Assembly: GCA_033239125.1 (NCBI GenBank)
Contig: BSWB01000005.1
Coordinates: 143,402,494 to 143,466,493, forward strand
DNA length: 64,000 nucleotides
From: Fagopyrum homotropicum
Lineage: Eukaryota > Streptophyta > Magnoliopsida > Caryophyllales > Polygonaceae
Direction of reading: 5' to 3'
Notes under the pieces: generated by a model
The model's database searches: none
Seen by the model: only the letters and a program-made list of their open reading frames with translations
Told to the model about the DNA's origin: nothing
Shown: piece after piece, positions 34,465-48,652 of the stretch
Layout: every line of letters starts with the position of its first letter
Numbering within the stretch: the stretch's first letter is position 1
Translations under genes and position numbers: made by a program

Positions 34465-35256
34465 TGAGAGACTCAAGAAAGGGTTGCTAATAAGTTGCAT
34501 CTATGGGAGGATCCAAGAGAATGAAGATTGCATGGAAGATGCAAAATCTCGGTCAACACTCAGGAATCTCGGCCGAGATTTCACCCGATATTTCCTCTGT
34601 GACACATGCTAGAAGATTCGGCCAAACATGTTTTAATTTTAACAACTGTCTTTTATTTTATTACCTTAAAAGCCTAAAAACACTTTTAAGGTAATTGTTG
34701 GTTTTGATCCTATCCTTGGATTATTTTTATATCTTTCCTATATTATCTTTTAAAATATATCTTTTCTAGTTTACATAGGAAGATCTCTTATAAATAGTCT
34801 TAAAATAAATAGCCTTGGAAGGAAAAATTATTAGATACCTCAGTTTTGGATTTGATTTCTACCGTGGTACACTTGTGACTTCATTTATTAAGTTTGCACT
34901 TTATCATTTCTATTCAATCAAAAGGAGAGTTTTTAATTGAAAAGTTGTGAATAGTTGCTAGGTTGTTCTTATTTGTGTTAATCTTTTTAATTGATCAAGG
35001 TTCTTTGCAAGTCTTATAATAGTCCTATCTTTCTATATTATCATTTATCATTCCATATTATCATCTTCTTATCTAACCATTGTCATTCCATCATTCCGCA
35101 TTCTTTTTGGTTCGATTTTCTAAAACATTGGTCTGTTCTTCGTCAAATCTCGTCCGAGATTTCATTAAGAACTGTTCGAGATTTCTTTTTCGAGTGTGTT
35201 CGAAGATCCTTTCAATCTAAATCGAGAGCTGCGGCCTCAACCCCGCATCACAAGTA
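34461..35256. mobile_element. candidate solo LTR
   Basis: A 788-bp segment (34465-35252) begins TGAGAGACTC and ends CGCATCACA, flanked by AGTA on both sides. It contains TATAAATAG near 34789 and has no open frame. The 4-bp duplication could be chance. Two similar palindromic words lie inside (see findings). Confidence 0.45.
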
Positions 35257-36875
35257 TTTAATGATTATTGCCTCAAATCACTTATCACATATAATCTACT
35301 TATTTCTCAAAACGTCTACAATTAATGGAACATTAATGTGACATTGGTTATATCATATATGTCTCTTTTTAATATATATATAAATTTAAAAGAGCTTTAA
35401 AATGGTATAATATATATATTTATTTGTCGTATCCCGTTTTCTATAATTTTTAGGATTGTCGCCTCCCGTTTCTTGTTGTGTTGGTATTCAGAATTGTTTC
35501 CGTTTCCATGCAACATAGCTTGACGATAATAAAATCAATATATTAATAATGAAGATTTAAATTAAAAAAAATTCAAAATAATAAGGATGAATTGACTAAT
35601 TATCTCTTGGATAATAAATAGTAGTGTTTATTTTTTTAGTTTATTATAATTTTATCTCTTTCAAATAACTTTTGATTAAATAATATTTTACTTATGATTT
35701 TCTCCTCTAATTAACTAAAAAAAAAAGTAAATGATCAGTGGAGTTGACAAAAAAGCACATCAAATTAGTGAAATACTACTTCTAACTTTTCTCATATTTA
35801 TTGTTAACTAACTAATTATAATAATCATGCACGCAAAAATTTAACAATGATAACGTTCAGACTAATAAACCCCGGGCTCGACCATACTAACAATGAGAAA
35901 TTTTAAATTATCGTATTATTGGCCATTGATAACATCTACACGGATAACACATTTTTGAAAAAAGTTCGTGGATAATTGAAAACATAATTATTAAAAAAAT
36001 TTATTTGATTTCTAATCATTTAATTAAAAATAATTGATTTTTTTTCAAAACTTGTTTTTAATTTTTCCAAAAAATTGTGTTAGACGGTCATATTACACTG
36101 TCAACAACCGTTGACAGACCATAACAACATTATCGACAACTGTTGACATTTTATAATTGTAGTGTCAATAGCCGTGGACAGTACAAAAAAACTTAAAATG
36201 AAGTGTTTAGAGATCAAGCAAGAAATATATATGGCTACATTTTCAATTTATAATTCAACTTGGTTAGTTAAAAAAATTGATTCATATTTTATTAGTGTGC
36301 ATGTTATATATTTTGTGTACAATAATAAACAATGATATCAAATACTTTTAAGCTAATTTATGATTTATAATCTTTAGATATCAAATACTTTCACCTGCAT
36401 TCCTTCCATTTGCGGAATGTCCCACAATTATATGATACGAACTGTAACCAAATGTGATTTAAGATAAAGCACGAGGAAGATTGTGTAATATCCGGTTTGT
36501 TTAAAGCAAGTGTTCCTAGTGGCGAACTGTTTGGTATGACTGGACTTATCGTTGCGTTGTCCCTAACCATGAAACTTAGACATCATAAAAAGCTTTAATA
36601 CGCAGCAAAAAAACTCTTCATACATAACATAAAGTTCCACTTCATAGCAATTTCCTACCATTGCACCACTAAAGAGTCCTTTGAGCTTACCAGAGGACAG
36701 TTTCCTACAATGCCATGCCCGTCATTGATCTTCCGGAAATTGCGAAAAAAATAAATAAATAAATAACAAGACAAGATATACATATTCTTCAGACTATACA
36801 TTTCCTATAGGCTAAGAAGAAGATTAGACCATCTCGGATAAACCCGACTGCATCTCAAAGGTGTCGTGTAATACC
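35257..36875. other. AT-rich intergenic sequence and KCBP 3' flank
   Basis: Nothing recognisable apart from a short repeated word (CAACNGTTGACA near 36100-36140). The part next to 36876 is likely KCBP 3' untranslated sequence. Confidence 0.5.
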
Positions 36876-39800
36876 TTACATAGAATAGCGGCTGTCTGTT
36901 GAATGACGACTGTCGGGTCTTTCTCTTGGTGCTGATCTCTCATCTTGAATCTCCTCAAGATCGTCTTCATCTCCTCTTCTACCTGCTTGCTCTTTCCAGT
37001 ATCCCACCAATTTTTTCAGGCGAGCGACTTCCTTTGAGTTTACATTTTTGTTTGGATCATTTATGATGGTTCTTACTCTTGATGCATACCTGAAAATCAG
37101 ATAAGGGTGTGATTTTGTTGTACATCTTAAGGGTATTTAAGGAAAAGGAATGCCGGAAAGGATGGAGGAGCTTACGACAATGAGTTGTATGTCTCATCCA
37201 AGTTTGATCCAGCGGGTGACACATTTACAAACATCAGTGTCTTTGCATTGCCTCCAAGTGAATCACTCATAAGCATTGTTAGTTTGTGGTTTCGATATGG
37301 AATATGTTGTCCACCGGATGATAATGCACTTATAACATCACCAAGTGCAGAAAGTGATTTATTGATACTTTGTGCTTCCTTGAGTTGATTGCCAGCAGAA
37401 CCTGACTTCTTAACTCTTTCTGAACCAGCCAAATCTACAAAGCTTAGCTGCAAATGTACAATATATGTTATATTTCTCTGAACATAAAACAAATAGTAAT
37501 ATTAAAAATTAAATAAAAACTACACACGTACCTTTCCTCTCGCAACAGATTGTGTTTGAAGATTTGTGCTTTCGATGATAATTGAAAGTATAAGATGAGA
37601 CCTAGAACTTTCTTCATTCATTTGGGTCCCGGATACATGTCTCCGTTCCGACCCCTTTTGGATAATGCCTCTTAGCTCCTCGTATGTTGAGATATGTTCA
37701 AGGGTTGCATTTTCAACAGAGACCATTCCCTAGAAACCAAAATCTCAATGTCAATTTAAGTACCCCAAAAATATCAAATCAAAGTAGAACGGACAAGAAA
37801 ACTTGGGAAGGCGGGGTAGAAGTTCAAGAGCAGTAAAGTTCTTTCATGATATAGTCACCTTAGTATCTTTCTTGATATCCAATTTCAAACGCTTTGCATT
37901 TTTGGGTAACAGGAGATCCATCAAATTATCTTGATAAAGCTCCAACATGTATACCTGCAAAACCAGTATGTAGCGATTAATGTATGTTAAGATAATCTAG
38001 AAACAATTTTGTGGCCCACACATAATAAAAGGAGAATTACCTTCAATGAAAAGGAGAATTTCTTACTGTCCCGCTTTAAAACGTTGAAGAGCTCAGATGT
38101 AGCCCGTGGTGTAAGTCCAGGATTTCTTTCGTTACCATATATAGTATATGTCTTTCCAGAACCAGTTTGGCCATAGGCAAATATGCATACATTATATCCA
38201 TCTACAGCAGATTGAACCAAATACTGCACAGGAATAGGTAATGTTAGGATCCAAAAGCTTTCCTCTGATCAGTGAGTTCAATCAGAAATGAGCAAAAGAG
38301 ATAAAATTTTAGATTTGCTGGACATGCCTTGGTATCCTCAAAAACATCTTCCTGAGTTGCACTCCCATCAAAAACATGATCATATATATGTTGCTTTGCC
38401 TTGTCATCTTTCCATGGATGCTCAACAGTGAATTCATCCACACACGAGACAATACTCTTTTCACTATCAGCTTTCTCTCTATCACCAAGGGGCCTCAATC
38501 GACAATAGACTCGAATTTTTCCTTTCATATCTACAATTACGAAAAAATATTGTGACTAATGCAAGCAGTGAAGAAATAAAGGAAAGGACAGTGAAAACCA
38601 ATTGGTCAAACATTAGATGCACTTCCTTGAAGTGTTGAACATACCTTCAATCATATTGAAGTACCGTTTCCTCAACGACTGCTCTTCCTTGTACAAAGAT
38701 TCTAATTCTGCTAGTTGAGATGCTTGCATCTTCAAGATGGCAGCGGTTTGCTCATTCTTTCTATCCATATCCTGGAACCAGGAAAAAGAACAGTTGTGAG
38801 TTTTTGCATATTGATACCAGAAAGGGTCAACTATAAACAATCCAACAACAATTGTTTTTAAAAGAAACAGTCAAATAAAAAAACAATATAGATAAGCTAT
38901 TGACTTTATACCTCCTTCATTTCCCTCAGATCTTCTAGTTCTTTTAAGCTATTATGTATTGTTGATAATTGCTCGTCCCTGGATGCAATGGTCGACTCTG
39001 CAACAACTAAATTGCGTTTGACTTCTTCCACCTTCTTCTCCAGTTCTGAAATCCTTTGAATCAAGGTTCGCTGTTCTTGCTCATACCTTTTCTCAACAGT
39101 TTCAACCTATAATATGATTGTATGGTACTCAAAATAGATTAATACCATAAGATTTGTTTCTCTGCAAAAAGAGCATGGAGAAATGACAGAAGGCTAATAG
39201 GAATATACCGCATCCCCATGTTTCCTCTCTAGCCTTAAGACTTTTTGTTCTAACGAAATTTTGTCATCTATTAGCCTCTTCACTGTTTTTTCTGCTGACT
39301 GCAGCTCCTCAGTTCGTAACTTTAGCTCATCCTGAATCTTATGTAAAGCCTGAAAATGATATAAATTAGTGTACGATGTATAAACACCAGAAATAACTAT
39401 GTTAGGCTGAAAACAAGAAGAGACCATAAATAACAAGAAATTACCACAGCAAATAGATAACTCCAATTGTATTCTGCAACCTTACCTGGTTATCATTTCC
39501 AGACGACTCCTTTTTGGTATTGTCGTCCAATAGATCATTAAGCTTTACTAATTTCGCTTCCAAGTTCCTCTTTTCCAATACCGATGCCTGGTCACAATTA
39601 CAACAACAAAAAAGAAATTCATTGTCACATAAATGAGGCAATACACTTTAGAAGGTCATTTTAAGGACCTGGAGATGCCTACCTGGAGAGCCGAGTCCTT
39701 ATCATCATATAAGGACCTGAGTTTATCACATTCAGATGTCATCTTTGCTAAATTTTGCTTTTCAATTGTCAACGACTCTTTCAAGCCCTTCAATTCTTCT

Positions 39801-42800
39801 CGCAAATTCACTTCTTCCTTCTGCTTTTCTTGCAGTTCCTCCAATAACTAGAGCAAAAACACATATTGTCATCCAGAAAAGATGTAAGTTGAAGGAACCA
39901 AAAAAAAAAAAGTTGTAGTGAAACATAGTCAATACCACCCATTAAAATTTCTAAAATAAACCTTAGTTGTTTATTCAAGTATGCACATGATATCCAAATC
40001 AATATAAAACTAAGCAAATATATTGTGGTTCTAAGAAACTAATTTTGTGCTTCGGATCTCCACAATGGATCTCTAGTTTCATCCTTCAAAGGCTTCAAGA
40101 GTATAGAAGTAAGCAGCAATGTAAAAAAACTTCCGTAGGATTCCACGTGCTTTTAGTCATCCAGAAAATTAGGTCTTTGAAACTGGAAAAACTTTAAGAA
40201 GCTTTCGGATTGCCTATTAGCATCTCACTCTGTTCTTACAGGAGAGATCACAAATAGGTATGCATATACTTCCATAAATGCAGAATAAGGTGATTTAGAC
40301 TAGAGGCCTAAAAGCTTATTGCACTTACTCTATCAACATTCTTCTGCGACTCTTCAGAAGTTTTGTACAAATCTTGAAGGCGCTTCTCATAGACTTCAGC
40401 ACTGGTAGCAGCAGGCTTGAAACTTGTTGCCGCCACGTCTCCATTCGTATTGCTGGTAGACATAGCTTTTGCTTTAGAGTAGCGACGCAACATAACATCA
40501 TTTATATGGGTCTGAAGGGCAACACAGATTTCTTCTCCCTGTACATACATTTAAAAAAATATCAATCCTTTCTAGATATAAGAGAGACAACTTTGAACTT
40601 AAATTAACACACTTTTAAATGATAACAAGAATTATGAGAAAGTGAATCAACCTGCTTGGTTTCAAATTGAAAAATGTGGAGGACACCTGCAACTCTCATT
40701 TTGAAAAACACAGCGGTATTACTGCTACCGAACTGCATTATGTCTCTTAGTTCAGCTGAATGTAAATATTCTTTAGGAACAGGACGGAAAAAATGAACCT
40801 ACAAATCCAACAGAAAAACAATGTTCAAACCACATTCAGTAAAGAATAACAAAATGACCATCACAAACAGTTTACGCTCAAAACATACCCCACGTTTGTT
40901 GATCCCTAAGGTGACCCTCCCTGGTAGGAGACCTATAGGATCATCAATTTTGCGGACACTGAAGAAAACTGAGTTGCCATAAGGAAGCATCCTCAAAGTT
41001 CTCAAAAATTGTTGCCTAGCGTCCTCCTTTGTTAGGTTCTCCTACAAGACAATGTCAAGGTCTTGTTCAAAGTAGAATTTAGATGAGAAGATAAGCTTGA
41101 TATGATAGTTCACATCAAGCTCCCCAGCAATTCACAAAAAGTTGGCAATAGATAAGAAAATGTTAACATACCAGACTTCTCAATAGATTTCAACAGACGT
41201 AATAAGTTAGAGAAGAGATTTAAGTAAAATCAATTATTTTACGGTTCCATTTCAAATAAAGTCAGCCACTAATATTGATTGTACAAATTTAATTACATTA
41301 CCATGCCATTTTCAAATAAACCCAGCTGCTTATAAATATGCATTTCATTACATGACCTTATAAGCTTCTTATGATGAATGAGTTTGCAACAAACAGAAGG
41401 TGGATGTCCTTTCGGCCCTTTTTGCCAAAAGTGATGATGAAATAACAGATAAGAAGCTGGGTTTGAAGCTGTAAAGCATGCAAGAAGAAACTCTTACCAT
41501 CAGACGATATCGAGAGAGAATATCCAGTACCCAGTCCTGCTTCGCGCGTGTTTTTGCGATTTCCCTCGGTAAAAACCTCTCTAAGGGTGAGGTCCAATCA
41601 CTAACAATTAAATGAAAGGATTCAGGGATTGACAAAGAGAAACAGTAATCATATAGGTTACAAGATAAAACGAAATGAAATAGGTCTGAGAACCCCTTAT
41701 CGCTAGCCAGATTCCCCTTTCCAGAACACAGACAAGTTTATGCGTTTCAGTAACTCACGTGCACAATTCAAGGTTACCAACAAATCCAATATCAACCAAG
41801 ATCTGCAACGCAGACAACTGAGCAGCATCATCTCTTCCAACAGGGTAGTTACCGAGGATATAATCATGTTGCAGCTGCAATATGACTTTTTTTGGTGAGA
41901 CCAGCAACAATCTATCATTGCATCTACAAAGATCTTATAAGGTTTACTCACTTGAACATACGATAACTGAACAAACATCGGGTCTGTAACAGCTTCATCC
42001 GACTCCCTAAACAACTTTTTCTTAAAGACAAGTTTACAGTGCAATATCTCTCCTTTACTTCGATCCTTAGCTGCCTTGAAATCAGCAAGCAGATCGCCAA
42101 TATATTTATTGTCATCTAATCCGATATACTCCTCTGTCACAAAAATGCATGAATTATATGGCTGAGAAACACAAACTGGCTTGAAAATACAATTCAAAGA
42201 ACCTATATACCAGTTCCAAGATCGGATTGTTTGGAACCATTGACAACTTTGCGGCATTCAAACAAACCGAAGCTAGAATAGGCAGACAGCTTGATAATTC
42301 CAGCAAGTTCCTGAGGTAAAAACAACAATTACCGATAATACTAAAAATGAAAATAACTTATCAACAACAGATGGACAACAGCAGCCTTTAGATGATTGAC
42401 CCAGCATGAGAAGTACAGAGATAAACGCTGGTACTTTCTTTTATTTTGAGTTGACTAACAAATAAGATGAGGGACGATACGGAGGAATTCTCTTATGTAC
42501 CTCAACAGCATCAGAGACGGTTGTTGACATGTCATACGTAATTTCTTCAAAAGTTTCATCCAAGAAAAAGACTATAGTTGTAAGTTTTTTTCCTGTCAAA
42601 AGAGCTTCAATTTCTTCTCGAGCAGGTATGTTTTGCCTTGGTCCAGCCTTAATAGAACGCTTCAAGGCATTTAATGTATTTTGTGCAAGAAGTTGGATGT
42701 CAGAGTCTATACTTGCACCATATGCCACATTATGGACATACTCAGACAAATATCCACCAATATCCTTGCTTGGGGGCATAGAGGATGCACATAAATACAT

Positions 42801-44330
42801 AAGCTCCCAAGCTTTAATCAAATATAGCCTGAAACCACAATCAAAAAGATGGTTAGACAGTTATCACTCTACATGTTATTCGCGTCATCCACAGAATAAT
42901 TTCACTTACTTATCAGGGTTGTTCCTAGTTTGCTTTGAGATCTGTACAAAAAGTTCATCTCGGAGTTCCGAACGCTTCAATGTGTGCTTAAACAGTTTTC
43001 CAACCAGCTCAATCCTTTCATCTAGGCTGGTTGGAGTCATTTTATCTGAGGAATCAACTCCCATATACTTCAAAATGGTCTGAAAGAGCTTGGTTGCTCG
43101 GCTTACAAGGTCACTGTTAATTTTGAGCAAGGATGTCGGAATAGGATCCTGCCAAGGTTCCATGATGTTATGAGTAATCCAGAGAAAGGTTATAATTTTC
43201 ATGCACATCAATGTACCTTTTGGAAGCAAAGCATATCCTCAAATGTGAATTTCTCCCTACTTTGAGGACCAGATGATCTTTTAGAGAAAAGGCCACGTTT
43301 TCCAGAAGACTGCATTTGTTTCTGCATTGCTCTTAAAAATCCCTCCACCTGAATAGAAGATATTAACCAAATGAGAAAATAGTCCTAAGCCTTGACATGC
43401 TTTGATAGCATTACAACTATGACAAACAGTACATTTATTTAATTCTGGCAAGTTGTTTAGTATAAGCCTATATAAGGTAGTCCTATCTTCTTTCAGTTCT
43501 TTGTAGTAAAGTGTATGTAGCAAGCCACTACTCCTCACCTGAAATTTATTAATCAAGGGTATAGCACCAGCAAGTTCTGCTGGAATAGACATTGACAGGG
43601 TCATTGGGGTCCTGCACAGCAATCATGAATTATCAAAAGTTCATTAATTTTTTACACAAAATTGCTATACTCTGGAATCAGCGTAACTGTAGAAAAGTAG
43701 TTTTTCCTACACTACTGTTATTCAGAATAACAAATGCATTCTACTATGCAAAGATACAAGGATAGGATTCATAAAAAAAACCTCTACTCAAATTTAATAT
43801 TATTGTCTACAAAAAAGCATAAACGAAAGCTATATGACAAATGGCCAACCATTTCAATATCCATATCCCTCAGATGCTCACTGAAAAACACCCAAGGAAA
43901 TCACTCATCATCAAATATCTACAACTTCATACATTAAGTGAAGTCCATAGATGAAAAATAAGTTTTCCTACAGCAAGACCACTATTAGAGTATCAGGCAT
44001 TCTTAGATGAAGTGTGCCAGCAGATGCAGATTATATTCGTACAATGTTGGTCTTATCCTACTGTAGCAAACTCTTGCAGTTGCACACCAGAATAATGTTC
44101 CATCGATAAGGACATGCGGTTTACACTATCATTGAGATTCGAAAAAATGAATGCAGGTTAGAAACCGCAATTAGGACTCACGCTGGCGCAAAATTAGATC
44201 CACCATCACTGTCATAATCATCTCCGTTGGAGACTGCACTGGACTGGGAAGGTGTTTCATTGTCGTTGGTGCTAAAAGAAGAGTACAATGAGTTTTGGGA
44301 AGCCATATCTGAGGGCAAATCGGATGGCAT
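36876..44330 (-). CDS. KCBP: Kinesin-like calmodulin-binding protein (KCBP/ZWICHEL)
   Basis: Minus-end-directed C-terminal kinesin of the kinesin-14 group that links microtubules and actin and shapes trichomes. Twenty-three coding exons: 44330-44182, 43611-43539, 43348-43217, 43148-42910, 42828-42501, 42310-42211, 42133-41952, 41874-41759, 41600-41498, 41041-40889, 40798-40652, 40538-40329, 39847-39683, 39587-39486, 39349-39209, 39106-38912, 38771-38645, 38530-38328, 38223-38041, 37954-37859, 37729-37532, 37447-37176 and 37089-36876. They give 1275 residues. Order: MYTH4 (about 120-280), FERM (about 290-590), coiled coil (about 620-885), motor from KGKIRVYCRLRP (about 889), P-loop GQTGSGKT, NEESSRSH, DLAGSER, then a basic tail (VARLKKLVGYWKEQ) that binds calmodulin. 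The ATG at 44330 is in frame with one at 44306. Exon 18 ends in a GC donor. Confidence 0.96.
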
Positions 44331-45170
44331 TTCCAAAACAAATAGCAGAAGAGCAAAGGCACTGGCTGCTCTATAACCTCATGTGACGAATCAGACTTCA
44401 CCTAGCAATTGAATTAAGAAAACAACCAGAATCAAAATAAGCAAAACTGAACCGAATGTGAAGAGTCAAACACAGGTTAGATGAACTCTTGACCAAATTT
44501 ATTAAAACCAAAGGTAATTCAAAACCAGCAAAAACCACCATGGTAGCAATGAATTGGAGAGGGCTTTGAAAAAGAAAGAACATTGACCCCACCAAACATC
44601 ATCAACTCGAATTAAATTCATTAATCAGAGCTTTCTCATTTCTCAACCCCACCAAAATTGCCAAAGCCCCCACATCGACAGATCTAAACGATGAAAGGCA
44701 AAATACAGTACCGAAAGCGCGGAAACCAAAGCAAACTCGAATGCTTTCAATTCAAACCTCATCTAAAGCTCCAAATGCGAGCGAGAAAGAGTCGGTACAA
44801 GTAACCATTGACAATCAACAAACATCATCATCTTACCGACAAGAAAAACGCCAAGAAATCGGGGGATAAAAAGAAGAAACAAATAGGAAAAGTTGACCTA
44901 GCTTGACTATACCTGCAGCACAGCAATAGATCCCTGAAATGCAGAAACTACAGCACATCTAAAACAGCAAAATAGATGGAGAAACATGAGAATAGCAATG
45001 TACCAGAGGTTTAAGCGGAAGATCACAGTGGAGGTAGTGGAATGCGTCGATTTGACTTCAATGGATACGCGAGAGAGAAATTGGGAGGGAGAAGAGGAAG
45101 AAGATGTGTGAGAGGGAAGAGAGAGGGAATCACGAGAGAGAGAGTACTGTCACAATAAACGCTCACAAGA
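44331..45170 (-). other. KCBP leader exons and promoter
   Basis: On the minus strand a donor (CCTCTG/GTACATT, about 45002) and an acceptor (TTGCTAG, about 44402) define a leader intron. Upstream is a CT-rich minus-strand tract (45060-45160), typical of plant core promoters. A four-codon upstream ATG frame (ATG AGG TTA TAG) lies near 44380. Confidence 0.55.
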
Positions 45171-47622
45171 GTATACAATTTTGGGGAAACACAAGAAATT
45201 ACAATATATTTTGGACAATATACATTAGTAGTTGCATTGGGGTGGACCGGTGGTAAATTAATAATGCTATATTGCTATTGTATAATTTTGTTTCCTTTTA
45301 TAACAAAAGAATTCCAAACATTTTACATTGGTCATTTATCCGCTGAATATCGGGTTAAAATTGTCGAGGAAGGATAAAAATTATGGAAAATTTTCAACCC
45401 TTATGAGAAGGATTATGAGAGGTAGGCGAGTGAAGAGGGGTTTATCATTTCCTAGTGAACGAATGGATTCTATAGTTTACCGTTTATTTCTCTAGGTATA
45501 TTTAGTTGTGTAGTTCTAAAAACTCTCCATAATATCCAAGATAAGTGTAAACCATTAATATCGTGTGTTTACAAATTTGCACCATAAAGTTTTGAAAAAT
45601 ACGCACTTGATTAACCGGTTTTTATATATTATCGAGGAAACCTATAAAAATTGATAAATTTTTTTTAAAAAATGTCAAATCGCCTAAAACGGATATAATT
45701 TCATGTCAAAGTATACAAATATTATTTAGATATTGTGTCAAATTATTTCACTCCGTAAAGCCGTAAACAAGTTATAACTTAGCTAGAAATATATTTAATT
45801 GATGAAATTATAAATATATATTAATTATATGGATTTATAGTTTATTTACATGTTTATTTCTTGATGGGGTAAGCATATAAAGCTGTTTACTAGGAGTTTA
45901 TTTTTTAGGTTTAATTTACTTCAAAAGACTCTCATGCCCTTAGTAAAACCGAACAATGACGTTGAATACTTAGGGATGAACAAATAATATCAAGATGGAA
46001 AACCACAAGACCAAAATCGGGTTTTAAACAAAAATAAACTCATACAAACAAAAAAACCTTGGTCTGAAAAGCTTATTTTTGAGTGGTTTATAAACCCAAA
46101 TAAACCCCTAGAAAAATAAAACAATCTCTAAGTAAACACTTACAAAAATTAAACTCAAAATTTATAAACTAAATGAAAAACAAATAAGTTACAAGTAAAC
46201 ATTCTCTTAAATGTTTATTATTTTGTGAAAAACATCAACATGGTTCGATTCGTTGATGTTTACGACAAGTATCTTATAGAAACCTCTTTTCTATATATCT
46301 AGTTTACATGCTCTTAAATAATTTAATATTTAATTATCATTATTTATGACTTTCATAAATATATTATAAGTTACTGCATATAAAAGAGTATATAAATAAG
46401 TAATTAATTATGGCTATAAATAGTTAATGTAGGTTACATTTGAGTTTCTCCTTACTTATTATGTGTCATATCAAACCCAAAAATCATGAAAAATGCTGAT
46501 GTATTATGTTGAAAATATACTTTTTATTATATTTGACTGACATAAAATATTGGGAAAAATCTAGTGTGAATATTTATTGCGCTCTGCTGTAGAAAAATCT
46601 ATCTTAATTCATTTGCTGACATAACACGATATTTTCTATTTTTGTCTTAAAGGAGAAACAATTACCATTTATTTATTAAATTAAATTAAAGTGGATGAAT
46701 AAAGAGCGCGCAAGTGAGAAAATTGAAAAAGAAGCCGGCCGGGAGATGCGTGCTGACAAGCAAAAGGGCAATAGCGTTTGGACAAGAGGGAGTGGGAGGG
46801 ATGTTTTTTGTATGATTTAAACCTTAAAATATAATTATTAACAAATTAATAAATTAGATTATTGTATTCATCTCTCCATTACCCCTTCAACATCAAAATC
46901 ATTTGTAAGACATATTTTGGGAGAATTCAAAACATTTGTTGGTGTAGGTAACGATAAAAGTATATATTTGTGCATAAAAATCATATATACAATACTTTTT
47001 GAATAGGTAGGGAGGCTTGTATTTACTACTGAGTTAATTTTGGGTTGACCGTTTTCAATAACGTAAAGATAATGGATTAATCGATATTTATGATAAACAA
47101 TAAACATTTGATGTACAATCTCTTTTTATGAGACAACTCGATTCTCATCCTACACCCATTGAGTGTAAATAATTGTTATAGTTAACTCATAAATATTGAG
47201 GTCGATTAACCATCTGATATAGTATACCATTCTTTTTATAACTAACTTAAAATGGCAAGAAACGAAAAGGTTAAACTCATTCTTAAACCGGGTCAAAGTT
47301 CCGAAGTGCCATAGGGGTGGGGGCATGCTATCCATTTTGTCTCCAAGGCGGTATGTTCGACTTTTGACACAAAAAATAAGACGACACATAAAATACGTTA
47401 TAATCGATGTGGAACATATCGGATTTCATATCTAATCAATAGTTATCTTCAATGGAGCAATATACGTATGTTAATTTGGTTGAATGAATCATCAACATAA
47501 CGAATCTCTACTCTGCATAGCTACTCAAAAGTTTGAAAGACACTACTACTGTATATATTTCTACAATACCAAAACTAGATTATATTTTGCACCATACAAG
47601 AGAATGACTACCAAGAAACTTA
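45171..47622. other. AT-rich intergenic sequence
   Basis: 2.4 kb with no supported gene. Short frames at 46868-47389 have no recognisable motifs. Confidence 0.5.
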
Positions 47623-48652
47623 GGGCCTGTTTAGTTAGAGGGTTGGAGATTTTTTTTAGTTTTGTGGTTGGAGTTCTGCAAAATTAGAGATGTTTAGTTA
47701 GAGTTTTAGGGTTAGGGTTTTCAACAAGTTTTGTGGTTTTGGGGTATTTCTTTAGAATCTAGCCATTCAAGTTTTTTTGGAGATTTATGGTTGTTGTTGG
47801 AGAATTATGCCCAGAATAGCCTCTTCAATAGTGCCTCGTTCATCTTCCTCTTCTATCTATCGACTGTTGAGAAGCAGAGAAATCAAAGAAATAGAGAAGA
47901 AAGAAAAATCGTTCAAGCAGAGAAATCAATGAAGGATACCATCTCTCGATCAATTGAGATCTCTTCTCTTCTTCTCAAATAATTTAGCACCAATTTTACA
48001 GTTGAATCAACAGTAATCCAAACCCTAGCCTTCCCATATTCCAATTGAAACTACAATGGAGTAACCCAAACCTTTTCCTTCATTTCTTCCCAAATCGTTC
48101 AAGCATTCTCCATCGGACGTTCTTCTTCTCTTCAATTCGAGTATTACAAAACAAATTCCATTAGCAATGCCTTCTTCTCTTCTTCAATGGTATCCTTCAC
48201 AATCCATGGAGAAGTGGAGAATAGACGGAGGAGAAGTGGAGAATAGACGGAGGAGAAGCAGAGAAATCAATGAAGAAATAGAGAAATTAAGGAGGACAAT
48301 CTTTATTCTTCTTGCCAGGAGAAGAACCGAAAAAAATATGAGAAAGATGTGATGAGAAGAACGAAGGAGAAGAACGCAGGAGAAGGAGAAGAACGCAGGA
48401 GAAGAACGTCGATGTTCTTGTGTGTTGGAGTTGCTGATGCATAAAATTAGGGCTGAATGATAAATGATGGGGGTAATTTGGTCTTTACTTATAATCGAAA
48501 CTAATTTCGAACCCTTTAACTAAACACGTATACGAGTTTTTTTATAAACCGCAAATCTCAAAACAAACCTCCCTAAAACCGCAACCGCAACCACAACCGC
48601 AACCATAACCGCAACCACAACTGCAACCACATTTTTACTAAACACGCCCTTA
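47620..48652. mobile_element. 1.03-kb Harbinger-like non-autonomous element
   Basis: Element 47623-48649 with ends GGGCCTGTTTAGTTA and (reversed) GGGCGTGTTTAGTAA, flanked by TTA on both sides. The right end carries a subterminal array of CAACC(G/A)CAACC units (48545-48632), and related GGTTG words occur near the left end. The interior has GAGAAG-rich repeats (48200-48420) and no transposase. Confidence 0.8.

Noticed and set aside
44171..44401. 76-codon frame before KCBP as the KCBP N-terminus
   Set aside because: It starts at GTG and runs out of frame with the MYTH4 exons; the frame with ATG at 44330 splices correctly to exon 2.
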